DNA of 62,788 bases from positions 1 to 62,788 of the forward strand of contig KV425607.1 of NCBI GenBank assembly GCA_001632425.1. Reading direction: 5' to 3'. Shown here piece by piece: positions 1 to 9,568 of this stretch; within the stretch, counting starts at the first letter, position 1; every line of letters starts with the position of its first letter. Source of the DNA: Neolentinus lepideus HHB14362 ss-1. Lineage: Eukaryota > Basidiomycota > Agaricomycetes > Gloeophyllales > Gloeophyllaceae. A program made the position numbers and the translations under genes. The notes under the pieces are model-generated. The model saw nothing but the letters and a program-made list of their open reading frames with translations. It was not told where the DNA came from and did not search any database.

Positions 1-252
1 ACCCTAGTGAAACAATTTTCCCTCAAAATCACAACAAAAAAGAAATTCTACTTAACAGGTATTATTTATCATGGTGATTACCATTTCACTTGCAGATATA
101 TTGACAAAAATGGTGACATATGGTTTAATGATGGGATTGAAACTGGAAGACAATGTACCAAAGATGGTAATATCCATACCACAACATTAGAAGACTTAAT
201 GTCATGTAGAGGAAAATCAATAGGGACAGTGATATATGCTCAAAAGATTTAA
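1..252 (+). CDS. C-terminal fragment of a transposon-associated protein (USP-like end?)
   Basis: The frame is open to the left edge and ends in TAA, giving about 83 codons of a C-terminus. The segment YHGDYHFTCRYID followed by WFNDG resembles the 'GHY ... W...D' end of ubiquitin-peptidase-like (C19-like) domains that I associate with basidiomycete transposon-linked proteins. That resemblance is from memory of the pattern, not a search. The DNA is AT-rich compared with the genes to its right, which fits mobile-element debris. The true start lies outside the window. Function is uncertain. Confidence 0.4.
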   Translation, partial: TLVKQFSLKITTKKKFYLTGIIYHGDYHFTCRYIDKNGDIWFNDGIETGRQCTKDGNIHTTTLEDLMSCRGKSIGTVIYAQKI

Positions 253-815
253 TGGACAGTCTGAGCTCAGGACTCGTACCCATGCCATGCGAAGCAGTGG
301 CCCTCTACCACAAGTCTAGTTCGTCGCGTAGCTCTTTGTCTTGCCAACGCCAGTAATCGACACCTTTCCTTGCTCTCTTAGTCCGTTGGGGGTCTCTTTC
401 AGTCTCTTTCGATCTCGTTATGTTCTATTAGGTTCCGGGCTCGTTCTCGCAACAACCATGCCCGTTACAAGACAGTATCACCCCATGGAGTCAGTCTTGC
501 TCCAGGGGCGAGGATGTAAGGCTAAAATAACCCGACCTCTGGCCAATACCTGCATTATATAACCTTGGATCTATTTTCGCTTTTGGTATTGGTGCAGTCC
601 GAGCCCGACCTTAGATCAAGACCGTTATCCAGGTCACTGCAACGCTCGACTCCGATCTTACCGGAACACTTTGCATCGATGGGCGTGTATTGTTACCAGA
701 AGGCGTCCGTATAGCCATCTGTCATGTTGACCGGGATCTGAAATATTGTTCATGCTTGTATTACATGATTTGATTTAGTGGTCCTCCTCTTCAGGTATTA
801 AAGCCGCCCTAATCT
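253..815. repeat. Intergenic stretch containing a dispersed ~155-bp repeat
   Basis: I see no convincing gene here. Positions about 318-474 are a diverged copy of about 44252-44405 in the same orientation. Shared blocks include CTTTGTCTTGC.AACGCCAG and GTTATGTTCTATTAGGT, and both end in GCCCGTTACA. The identity of the parent element is unknown; a solo-LTR remnant is possible but not shown. Confidence 0.55.
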
Positions 816-3035
816 ATGCCTCCTTCGATCTTCCGCCATATATTCTTTACCTGCATGTCGCTTCTACTATCAATTCTTCTGTGCGCCGTAGCTGGCATAG
901 CGCTGGTTCTGACCAAGGCATACTTACAACGCAAACGAGTCCAATCGGTACTGTCATTCCCTCCAGGTCCTAAGCCTCTCCCTGTCCTCGGAAATATGCT
1001 GGATGTCCCGAAGAAAACGGCATGGAAGACATATGCTGCCTGGAGCAAACAATTCGGTACGGTATTTCGACACTCCATCTTCATTTTGTATGACTGAGTT
1101 TGTGATTGATAGGTGACATCATTCATCTGAACATCTTAGGGGAACACATTGTTATTATCAATTCTGTCAAGATTGCGAATGACTTGTTCGAGAAACGCGT
1201 CAACATTTACTCTGACAGACCCATTGTGCCAATGTTGGAACTGTAAGAATATTCCTTCTTATGGTTGGTGCGCAGCTGAGCACTCTGTATGTCACAGGAC
1301 AGGCTGGCACCTTGGTTTCTCATTGATGCCATATAACGAATTTTGGAAGAAGCAAAAGCGGATGTTCCACCAGATGCTCGGTCGTGAACATGTATCACGT
1401 TACAACAACAGCATGGTTAGGAAGGCTCATGCACTCGTACAGAGAGTTCTCGACAACCCAGGAGATTTCTACGATCATGCTTTCCAGTGTGTATGATTTA
1501 TAGTGTTTCGAGATACTGTGGAACTGACTAGGAACGCAGCTGGTCTACTGACAGTACTATGGCCACTGTGTACAACTACGAGGTAGCATCTAAGGACGAT
1601 CGTTACGTGTTCATCGCAGAACATGCACTTGGATTCCTCGCCAAATGCCTGCTACCGGGCGCATTTTTGGTGAATTATTTACCCTTCCGTGAGCACGAGA
1701 AATGGTTTCCCTGTTTTCGTTTCCGTTTGACTAGAGATTCGTATGTTTCGATGCCCATCAGTACAACATCTCCCCGACTGGTTGCCAGGGATGGCGTTCA
1801 AGAGGCTTGCGACAACTTGCCACAAGTATACGGTTGAAATGCGCGATGTTCCGTACGATTTGACGAAGAAACAGATGACAGAAGGAATCCCGGAGGCCTG
1901 CGTTACCTCTGACCTTATTGATAAAGCAGTGTTGAAGGGAGAGCTAAACTATGAAGAGGAAGAGTTGATCAAGGGAGTTTCATGGACTGCATACGCTGGT
2001 AGGATTAGTTTCACCGTCCCGTCTTACAAGTGTCTGATCTTGTTTATGACCCAGCTGGGTACGACACCGTAAGCATCCTTTTCAGGCCATTCTGCTTGGT
2101 GATTGATTAAATATTCATGGGCATTTAGACTGCGAGTTCAGTTCTCTCTGGAATACTTGGTTTGCTCCTCTTCCCGGAGGCGCAGAGGAAAGCGCAGGCA
2201 GAGATAGACTCCGTAGTCGGGAGCGACCGCCTTCCTGACTTTCGAGACCGTGACGCGTTGCCTTATACAGCGGCTCTACTAAGAGAAGTTCTCAGGTGGG
2301 GTCCGGTGGTCCCTATGGGTGCGTACAATATTTATTAAAAGGATCCCTGTACGTGTTACACTGATCGCCCATCGTTACTTAGCTTTGCCACGTCGTGCTG
2401 CAGAAGACGACGTATATAACGGTTACTACATCCCGAAAGGTTACTACCATGTCTTAGTTCGATTCGTGTCCATGCTGACTCTGCGTCCGTAGGTGCCACC
2501 GTCTTTGGAAACTCTTGGTGACTTATCACCTCTCTTGGACGCGGATATGTAACGGGCGACAAGCCTAAAGCTAAGCATTTTATTAGGGGTATGTTGCACA
2601 ATGAAGACACATTCGAAGACCCAGAAAGGTTCATGCCGGAACGATGGCTCAAAAGCGACGGGACCTTGAAAGAAGACTTTCCTATTCAGGCCTTTGGATT
2701 CGGACGCCGGTACGAGACCACTATTTGCACCTTGCAATACCTGCTTAGTCGTGATGATGTAGACTTTGCTCTGGACGCCACATGGCCACCGAGAATGTTT
2801 GGATGGCCCTGGTGATGATCTTGTCTGTCTTCAATGTCAGCAAGGCTAAGAACGAGGCTGGAGATGAGATTCCCGTCACTGCCGAGTTTAGCGATGGCTG
2901 GATCTGGTACAGAATATTTTTTTTGTATGCGAGCACAACTCATCCCTCCCTTTCAGCCGTCCACTTCCGTTTAAGTGCGCCATCACTCCTCGCAATCCTG
3001 ATACGGCCAGACTGGTTCGGGACTTCAGTCCGTGA
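816..3035 (+). CDS. Cytochrome P450 monooxygenase (copy A)
   Basis: This is a haem-thiolate monooxygenase anchored in the ER by one N-terminal membrane helix. I could follow about 12 exons in frame from ATG 816 to TGA 3033-3035; exons include 816-1056, 1113-1242, 1298-1486, 1540-1688, 2763-2906 and 2957-3035. Landmarks in order are a hydrophobic N-terminus, the proline hinge PPGPKPLPVLGN, an AGYDTT I-helix segment, an LREVLRW (ExxR) K-helix, PERW, and the cysteine loop FGFGRRLCSG. The usual CPG is CSG here, but FxxGxRxCxG is intact. All splice phases close, so the gene looks functional. The fold and introns resemble basidiomycete P450s often annotated as O-methylsterigmatocystin oxidoreductase-like. 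The substrate is unknown. It converges on copy B and is most like the P450 at 41310-43512. Confidence 0.92.
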
Positions 3036-3474
3036 GGTTGAAGATTCAGAGCGGTGCATGAGATATAAGCTGAATGAGATCAGTTGTGCATCGTACCATA
3101 AGGTTCTTCGACTTTGTAATGCAGACGTTGATGTTTCTAGTGAGAACCACAATATAACGCTGTCCTTCGTCGGTGTTCGGTGCATATATGTTCTTATATC
3201 TCGCTAGCTTAGTTACAAAGCTGTTCATCATACGCATAAAACCTCGTAAAACTCGTTATGGTAAAAGGAGAACGAGGAAATCTGTGGGAATGACTTCGAC
3301 TCCGACGCACATGCTGAACCATGCCGAACCAAAACAAAATCCGTTTAAATCCTTTTTGTGTAAACAGTTCCGGAGGCGTTTTGCAGATTTGAGGCTAAAA
3401 CGGATTTCGGTTCAGTGGTTTAAACACCTACTAAAACGTCTACCGTGACTTCCCCTATCTAAGGATCTGTACGT
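3036..3474. other. Convergent intergenic region between the two P450s
   Basis: AT-rich 3' flanks of two tail-to-tail genes. I see no gene or clear terminator motif in it. Confidence 0.4.
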
Positions 3475-5665
3475 TTACGCGATGTTGTTCGTATCACATA
3501 TGAGGCTCTCAGCTTGCGGATTTCGAGGCTTAATGCTGCACATAAACGGTTTGGGGTGACTATGAGTCTATCAGCATCCGCGGAGCCTGGGACAAACAAC
3601 AAAAATTGTACTGTACCTAACAAGTCCATCCTGATAATCTTCAAGCACATCAATATCATTTCCGGCGTCGTCCTTGGCTTTCTTGAGGTCGAACACAGCG
3701 AGGATAAGGGCGATCGCAGCCCATGCGGTAGCATCGGCGAGATGGCGTCCAGGACAAATCCTGGTGCGCATCGAATCAAGAATGAGCTCCTAAGAGGCTG
3801 AGGCAAGCACCTACCTTCTACCCATTCCGAAGGCCGTTAAGGGATACCTGTCACTGAGGCTGCCATCTGGGTCGAGAAACCTTTCGGGCTTAAACACGTG
3901 AGGTTCGGCATAAATCAATTTCGTCATGGTGAAGTGCCCTTGTGTAGTTTGAGAGTCAGAAGGTAAAAGCCCCCATAATAAAGTCACAGAGGAATACCAT
4001 GTGTTCATGAGGACATTAGCTCCTGGGATAATATATTGTTTGGTCGGCAAATGGTGATGATCAAGCCTCTCTCACCTGCCGGAATAAACTGTCCCTCGTA
4101 GATATCATCCTCGTACGCTGCGTGTGCAACGGCTGGATTCGACTGATCAGATGAAAGCTGACTGAGCATTGGAGTCGCATACATAGCGGAGTCACCGGGT
4201 GCCATCTGAGAACCTCTCGGAAGAAGGCTTCAACATAAGGTAGTGAACTCCTGTCATCGAAGTTAGGAAGCCTCTGGCTCCCGACAACATTATCAATCTC
4301 CATCTGCGCCTTTTTCGTCTCTTCCGGGTACAGAATCATCGCGAGATAGCTTGTCCGAATAGCAGAAACCGTCTATATCGTAGCACAGTCAGACAAGCAG
4401 CGAACAAGATGTGAGCCAACTTACTGTGTCAGCCCCCGCTATCAAGCAGGTTGGGTAGCATTAATACAAGGTGGAAAGCAATAAGTATAGCATTACCAGC
4501 GTATGCTATGCCCGCAACATCTCTTACGACTGTTTCCATCTGTGAATTCAGTCTGCCGCGAGAATCGGACAGTCTGTCAATCAGCTCAGTGATTACGCAA
4601 GTCGTTGTAACTCCCGAATCCTAAAAAAATGCTCAGGACTAGGCCCAAACGACGGTCCACTGACATACTAAGCGATTCCTGACGGACCGCAACAGGACGT
4701 TGATCATTTCCATTGTAACACCACGCCCCTTCTGTGCCCATCGCTTGACCTCCATGCCCGGCAACCAAGCCGGAATATGCTGTACTGTGGTCTTGTCAGT
4801 CTGTAGTTTGGTAATGCAGATAATGGAAGGAAATGATGAGCTCACATATGGGAAGTACATTGACAAGTGCTGCGCCAGGGTTGGTTGACTCACCGAGCAT
4901 GTCCATAGATGCCTCGGCGATATTCACAAAGTAATCGTTTTCGGGCGCTACTTCATAATCGTAAACAACGGACATAACAGTGGACCCAGGATAGCTGCGA
5001 TGTCAGTGAGCAATCCAAAATCTATGCCCTCGGATATTTCCATATGCTGTCGAATATGGTACGTAAAGTTTTCGGGATGGGCCAGAATATTTTTCAGGAA
5101 TTTATGCGCATTTTCCAGTACTTTCGGGTGGTATTCCACAGTCTGAATTGATGATGAAATTCTCGTCGACGCTGACGCCAATCTTCGCCATAGGGCTTCA
5201 AGGCAAAATCGAAGTCCCAGGCCAGCCTACATAGGCCGATTGGAGTAGATCGGCACTCGGAGACAGGGTAACCTCACATATTGGCGAGGGGCACGTCAGG
5301 CCTGTGAGAGTATTTCTTGGAACGCTTTTCCAACAGGTCGACGGCTACTCTCATCGAATTGATCACAACATAATGCACACCCAGAGAGGTGAAGTGAATC
5401 AATTCGCCTGTGACGAGACACAGTTCAGATACAAACAGTTGAAAGGGTGGCAATCAATTATTTCTGACCATACTGTTTACCCCAGGCTGCGTATATCTTG
5501 CCGCTTTCGTCCTTGGGAATATCGAGGAGATTACCGATGAGGGGAAGAGGCTTGGGTCCAGGTGGATACGGTAGTCCCGATGAATTTGAGGATCTCGAGA
5601 TATACCTTCAGAAACACAGCAAAGAGGCATAAGATAGCGAAGTTAGCCAATAGAGAGACGATCAT
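3475..5665 (-). pseudogene. Cytochrome P450 pseudogene (copy B)
   Basis: All P450 landmarks are present in order on the minus strand: hydrophobic N-terminus, PYPPGPKPLPLIGN hinge, AGADTT, FREVLRW (ExxR), and FGMGRRICPG cysteine loop, ending at TAA 3475-3477. The frame is broken in at least three places. One is between the membrane anchor and the hinge (about 5575-5585, one extra base). One is before the EYHPKVL helix (about 5125-5145). One is between the HHDE and EPHVFKPERF segments (about 3905-3935). The donor after IRQH (about 5040) also looks lost. The remaining introns and the C-terminus still splice in frame, so decay is recent. Its closest relative in the window is the P450 at 38636. 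It lies tail to tail with copy A, 440 bp apart. Confidence 0.85.
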
Positions 5666-6410
5666 TGTATGAAAGTTATGTCGGAGGCTTCAGGAGATGT
5701 AACAGGTGAGTCTGCAGTATGTACGGCTTACCGACGAAGCAGAATATATACACTGGTCCTTAAGCTTTGAAGCGTGGATCAATATAGAGTTGAGGACTTC
5801 GTTCCTCTGTGCCGGTCCATCTAACGCTTAATGGATACGACCCCAATGTCAGTAATAGATTGCTATGGCTGTACTGGAGCATCGCGGAGTGTTCGACGTA
5901 AGGCGCTGACATATGTCACGACGATTGGTTGCTGAAGGCAACGTTTTCGGTTGCGAACGTATTTCAGCCCTAGAGATATGTGAATAGACTAAAAATAACC
6001 ATGGGCACATCGAGGCTAGACTTGGTACGCGTCTCCTAAAAAAGAGTTAGTAGACTGTCGCAATGAAGTTGAGCCAGCCGGTGTGTGCCGGTGCGACCGC
6101 CACAATACGCACGTGGTGAGATCGCGATCGTGAACTAACACCCCACACGCAACGAAATGAGAATATTATTGACAGTGCAGACCGATGACATCGAAATAAC
6201 CAACTTATCTGTAACTTGTAGAATATTAATATATAGCCCATGCGATACACCGGGAGTGAAAAGAAATAACGTAGACGTGCCAAATAAAACACACTTTACC
6301 TGGATACTTCATTGGTCCATAATCGCGAGACTTGAACAAGCTAAAACATATAATACTCAACAAACACCTGCCCATCTGTTCATTACGTTCTGTAATCTTT
6401 TGTATGCGTC
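5666..6410. repeat. Intergenic, with an inverted dispersed repeat near 6150-6295
   Basis: No gene seen. About 6150-6295 read on the minus strand matches about 45255-45410 read on the plus strand. Shared blocks include TATTTCGATGTCATCGGTC and the start of a short open stretch beginning MFYLA.L. It is probably a fragment of an unidentified mobile element. Confidence 0.45.
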
Positions 6411-7314
6411 CTACTCTTTTCCGCCTTTATCTTCCCCGGTGGCGGTAGTTGCAGAAGGATGGCCCCCATCAGCTGGAGGAGGCCCGATGACGGTCGGAGC
6501 ACCAGGTGGCGGCCCGTTCTGGTTGAACTGCGCGAGCGTCGCACGCAAGGCGGCATTCTCGATGCGAAGCTGGTCAACAAGCGCACGACACTCTTCCCAG
6601 CGCCTATTAGCTTCATCAGCAGACGCCAGCGCCGCATCGAGCAGCTGAGACCGCTGCTCGAGAGCCTTAACATGTCTATCCTCCCGTAATCAGCATCCAT
6701 CAGAACGAATATCGAGCCACTCACGCATCCCTCCGCTCCCTAAACGCCCTCTGCGCCTTCCGATTCTGCTCCGCGCGCTTGCTCTGACTCAATGTCCTCC
6801 CACCGCCCTCGCCCCCGCTCCCCGCGCCAGTCGGACTCTGGCTCCCAGCAGGCGGAGGCTGCCCGCCCTGCGGCGGCTGGGGCTGCGGCACGACCATCTG
6901 GATCGGCTGCGCGCCAGGCGGGGGCGGTGGGTACTCAAGATACTGGTACCCCGGCGGCGGAGGCATGTGCGGGTGTACGAGGGCGTGCGGCGGGGGCAGG
7001 AGGTGGTGCGGGGGTGGCATGAGGTGCGGCGGAGGCTGCTGCTGCTGCTGCTGGGCTTGTGGGGGCAGTGGTGCGGATTGCGAGTTCGCATTGGCATTTG
7101 CGTCAGGCGGGGACTTGCGTTTTCGAGATGTGCGCGTGGGCGGGGTGGGGGTCACGGTGGGGGGCTCGTCGCGCAAACGAAGAGTGCTCTGCATGCTTTG
7201 CTGCGTCGGGGGTGCAGGCTGTTGTTGATTGGCATTGTCGTTGTTGCCAGTCCCTTCAGTAGCTGGAGCAGGTTGTTGCGTCTGCTGCTGGGCGGCGGGC
7301 TGGGTCGGTGGTGG

Positions 7315-7370
<56 letters not shown>

Positions 7371-7398
7371 GGAAGTGAGGCTGAGGATGGGCCAACAT
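6411..7398 (-). CDS. bZIP transcription factor with N-terminal polyglutamine
   Basis: Two exons (6725-7398 and 6411-6675) joined by a 49-bp GT-AG intron (6676-6724). The start is MLAHPQPH, followed at once by about 20 glutamines. Next come Gln/Pro/His-rich low-complexity sequence and a nuclear-signal-like RKRK. Then comes a YAP/PAP1-type basic region, KRAEQNRKAQRAFRERRD (NRxAQRAFRxR signature). Exon 2 supplies a leucine zipper with regular heptads (ALEQRSQLL ... LVDQLRIENAAL) and a short tail. The intron falls exactly between basic region and zipper. It should act in the nucleus as a dimer; the targets cannot be told. The glutamine tract is encoded by a near-pure CAA repeat (TTG on the plus strand, about 7314-7370) and is likely length-variable. 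Confidence 0.88.
7314..7371. repeat. Trinucleotide microsatellite (TTG)n / (CAA)n
   Basis: About 19 uninterrupted TTG units. They lie in frame inside the bZIP gene and encode its polyglutamine tract. Repeat-length polymorphism between strains is expected. Confidence 0.9.
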
Positions 7399-7818
7399 AT
7401 CGCAGTGCAGCGCGCGGATTAGTCAGGCTGAGTAAGACTTAAGTAAGAGGGCGAAAAAGGCCCGTGGGACACTCTTATGAGGCTCTCTACACGGATGCCG
7501 CTCAGCTGACTCAGCAAATGGCATGATCCGATTGGTTGATGACTGTCGTGACACAGACCAGTGTCTTCATTCGCACCTCCAGCACGGTTTTCCTTAAAGG
7601 GTCTGGAGTAAGTTGTGTAACATATCTTCATTGCTATTCTATTCCTCAACCAAACACTAGATAACGTACGAGCTCGATACAGTAGAGACAAACGTATAAA
7701 TGTATGAATAAGACAAAATACTTCCAGATCATGATGTCGTAGCTACTAGACGTTCATCTCTCCCGGTCACAAATCGAAGATAATCGAAAGCCGAAGGGTG
7801 AGACCGAACACAATCAAT

Positions 7819-8963
7819 CTACTGGTTCTTATTTTTAGGCGGAACAGCGGGAGCAGCACCGATCGTCTTGCCAGAGCCAGAGCCGAGGACCTTGCGACGC
7901 TGGCGCATCATATGGGTGTACATAACATAAAGGCCTTAAACAAAGTCATCATCAGTCAAAGTACGAACACTCTGTCTGTCTGTGAGACTGCTTACCAGGC
8001 CACCAGATAACAAACATCAGGCCCCTCACCCAATCCTCGAATCCCCAGCGCCCCCACAGCATCTTCTGCACCCACGCGCCGCTATTCAGGGGGTTGCTCT
8101 TCGGCAGCGTGGCGTACATGCAGAAGGCCTCGCTGCCGGCGCCGGTTGGGTACAGCACGTAGAACGTCGTGTAGCGGAGGTACGTCAGCCAGTACGGGAT
8201 GGCGACGCGGTCGTGGACGGGCGAGGTGGGCGAAGAGAGAAGGGAGAGCGCGTAGAAGGTGTAGCGGATGATTTCGGTTGAGGACCAGGAGAGGAGCATG
8301 GTTGCGTAGAAGGGAGACGTGCGTGCCTCCAAAGTCTGTAAGCGGAGGGATGATCATAGAAATAGAGCGCAGACGCACTTCCTCGTATCGCTCAGCTATA
8401 CCCCATACAAGGATCAGCCGGCTCGCGACCTGAATAGCCGTCGTGCCCACCGCGCTCCTCACCCATCCCAGCAGCACATGCGCGACCTCGAGTACCGCAA
8501 ACGTCTGCACAACCGCCGTTAGCAGTCCAGCGCTCTGGTATAGGGTATGGCTCCTCCTGATGAACGGCTCGAGGAAGGGCAGCTTGCTCAAGACGAACGA
8601 CTCGATCGTGGATGAGGGCGGCACGGAGGGCGCCGCGGATTTCAGGAGGGGCAGGGAGGAGAATACGCGCGCGAAGTAAGAGGTGGCTTTTGGTGCAGTG
8701 GGGATTGCAGAGGTAGAGGGTAATGGCGCGGTAAGGAGGTGTGAGAGGGTGGTGTAGAGCACGAGCGACCACCCTATCGCTGAGAAGACGTTGTACAAGG
8801 TGAGGTAGCCGAAAAGGACGGGCGATTGGGAAGAGGAGGCGTTAGCGGACTTGGAGGAGGAGGGGGAGGAGGGGAAGGTCACGCCGTTAGCGGATTGTGG
8901 CTTGGAGGAGGAAGCGGATTTTGTGGCAGGAGCCATGGCGGAGGAGTGATAGTGGGTTGCCAC
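7819..8963 (-). CDS. PHS1: Very-long-chain 3-hydroxyacyl-CoA dehydratase (PHS1/HACD)
   Basis: This ER membrane enzyme removes water from 3-hydroxyacyl-CoA in the fatty-acid elongation cycle, supplying very-long-chain acyl chains for sphingolipids. Three exons (8379-8963, 7996-8335, 7819-7934) give 346 residues, with phases consistent. The family core is clear: YLTLYNVFSAIGWSLVLY (about residues 53-70), several hydrophobic helices, EIIRYTFYA, and the catalytic loop YPTGAGSE. In that loop Tyr (about 257) and Glu (about 264) keep the seven-residue spacing of the catalytic pair known from yeast Phs1. The Ser/Ala-rich first 45 residues are an extension of low conservation. A second in-frame ATG (MAPATK, nine codons in) could also be the start. 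The C-terminus ends in a lysine-rich tail (PPKNKNQ) after the last membrane span. Confidence 0.93.
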
Positions 8964-9568
8964 AGGGTTGCCAAGTCAAAAGGGCCACAGACGCGATCGG
9001 GCGCCTCCGGGTCCTGGTAGCCTCGAGGCAAAGACCCGGACCACTCTAGCCAAGCCACAAAATTGGAATATCCCCCCTGCCCTTTAATGCCGCTCTTGTG
9101 CCACTCATCTCGCTGTTTCATTCGAATGTGGGTGAAGAGTATACTTTGTTACTTTCTATAGAGATACTATTATGAACCGGCTCCCACCTCCTGAATCTTT
9201 ACAGAGTGCGAGCTGTTGGCGGAGACCAACAAGAAGCAGACCGTATTCATCAAGTAATAAGAAACGGCTAACACAGCGTCTTGAAATAATAATAACTCTT
9301 AGTCTTTCAGTACTGCCTTCGACGTGGAGCCGTTCACTGTATTTCCTCCACGTCTGTATCGCCTGCAAGGCACGCTTCTGACGAGCCGAAGGGCGAGTCT
9401 GATTCTTTGGCTCTCCCTGTACCTCTTGAGGTGAACAGATTGACTAGCACTATTGCACTTCGTAAAGCTGACGCATTTAGGCACCGATACAAGGTAATCT
9501 TCTAAGCGACAGACGTCACGAAAAGTACCCTCTCTAGTGGTGGTTCAAGGCTGTGCAAGATAACGACT
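8964..9568. other. Intergenic region
   Basis: Upstream of the PHS1 gene and downstream of the exon-repeat gene. I see no gene, RNA or repeat that I can support. Confidence 0.4.

Noticed and set aside
816..5665. A secondary-metabolite gene cluster around the P450s
   Set aside because: No terpene synthase, polyketide synthase or NRPS is in the window; the neighbours are housekeeping genes.
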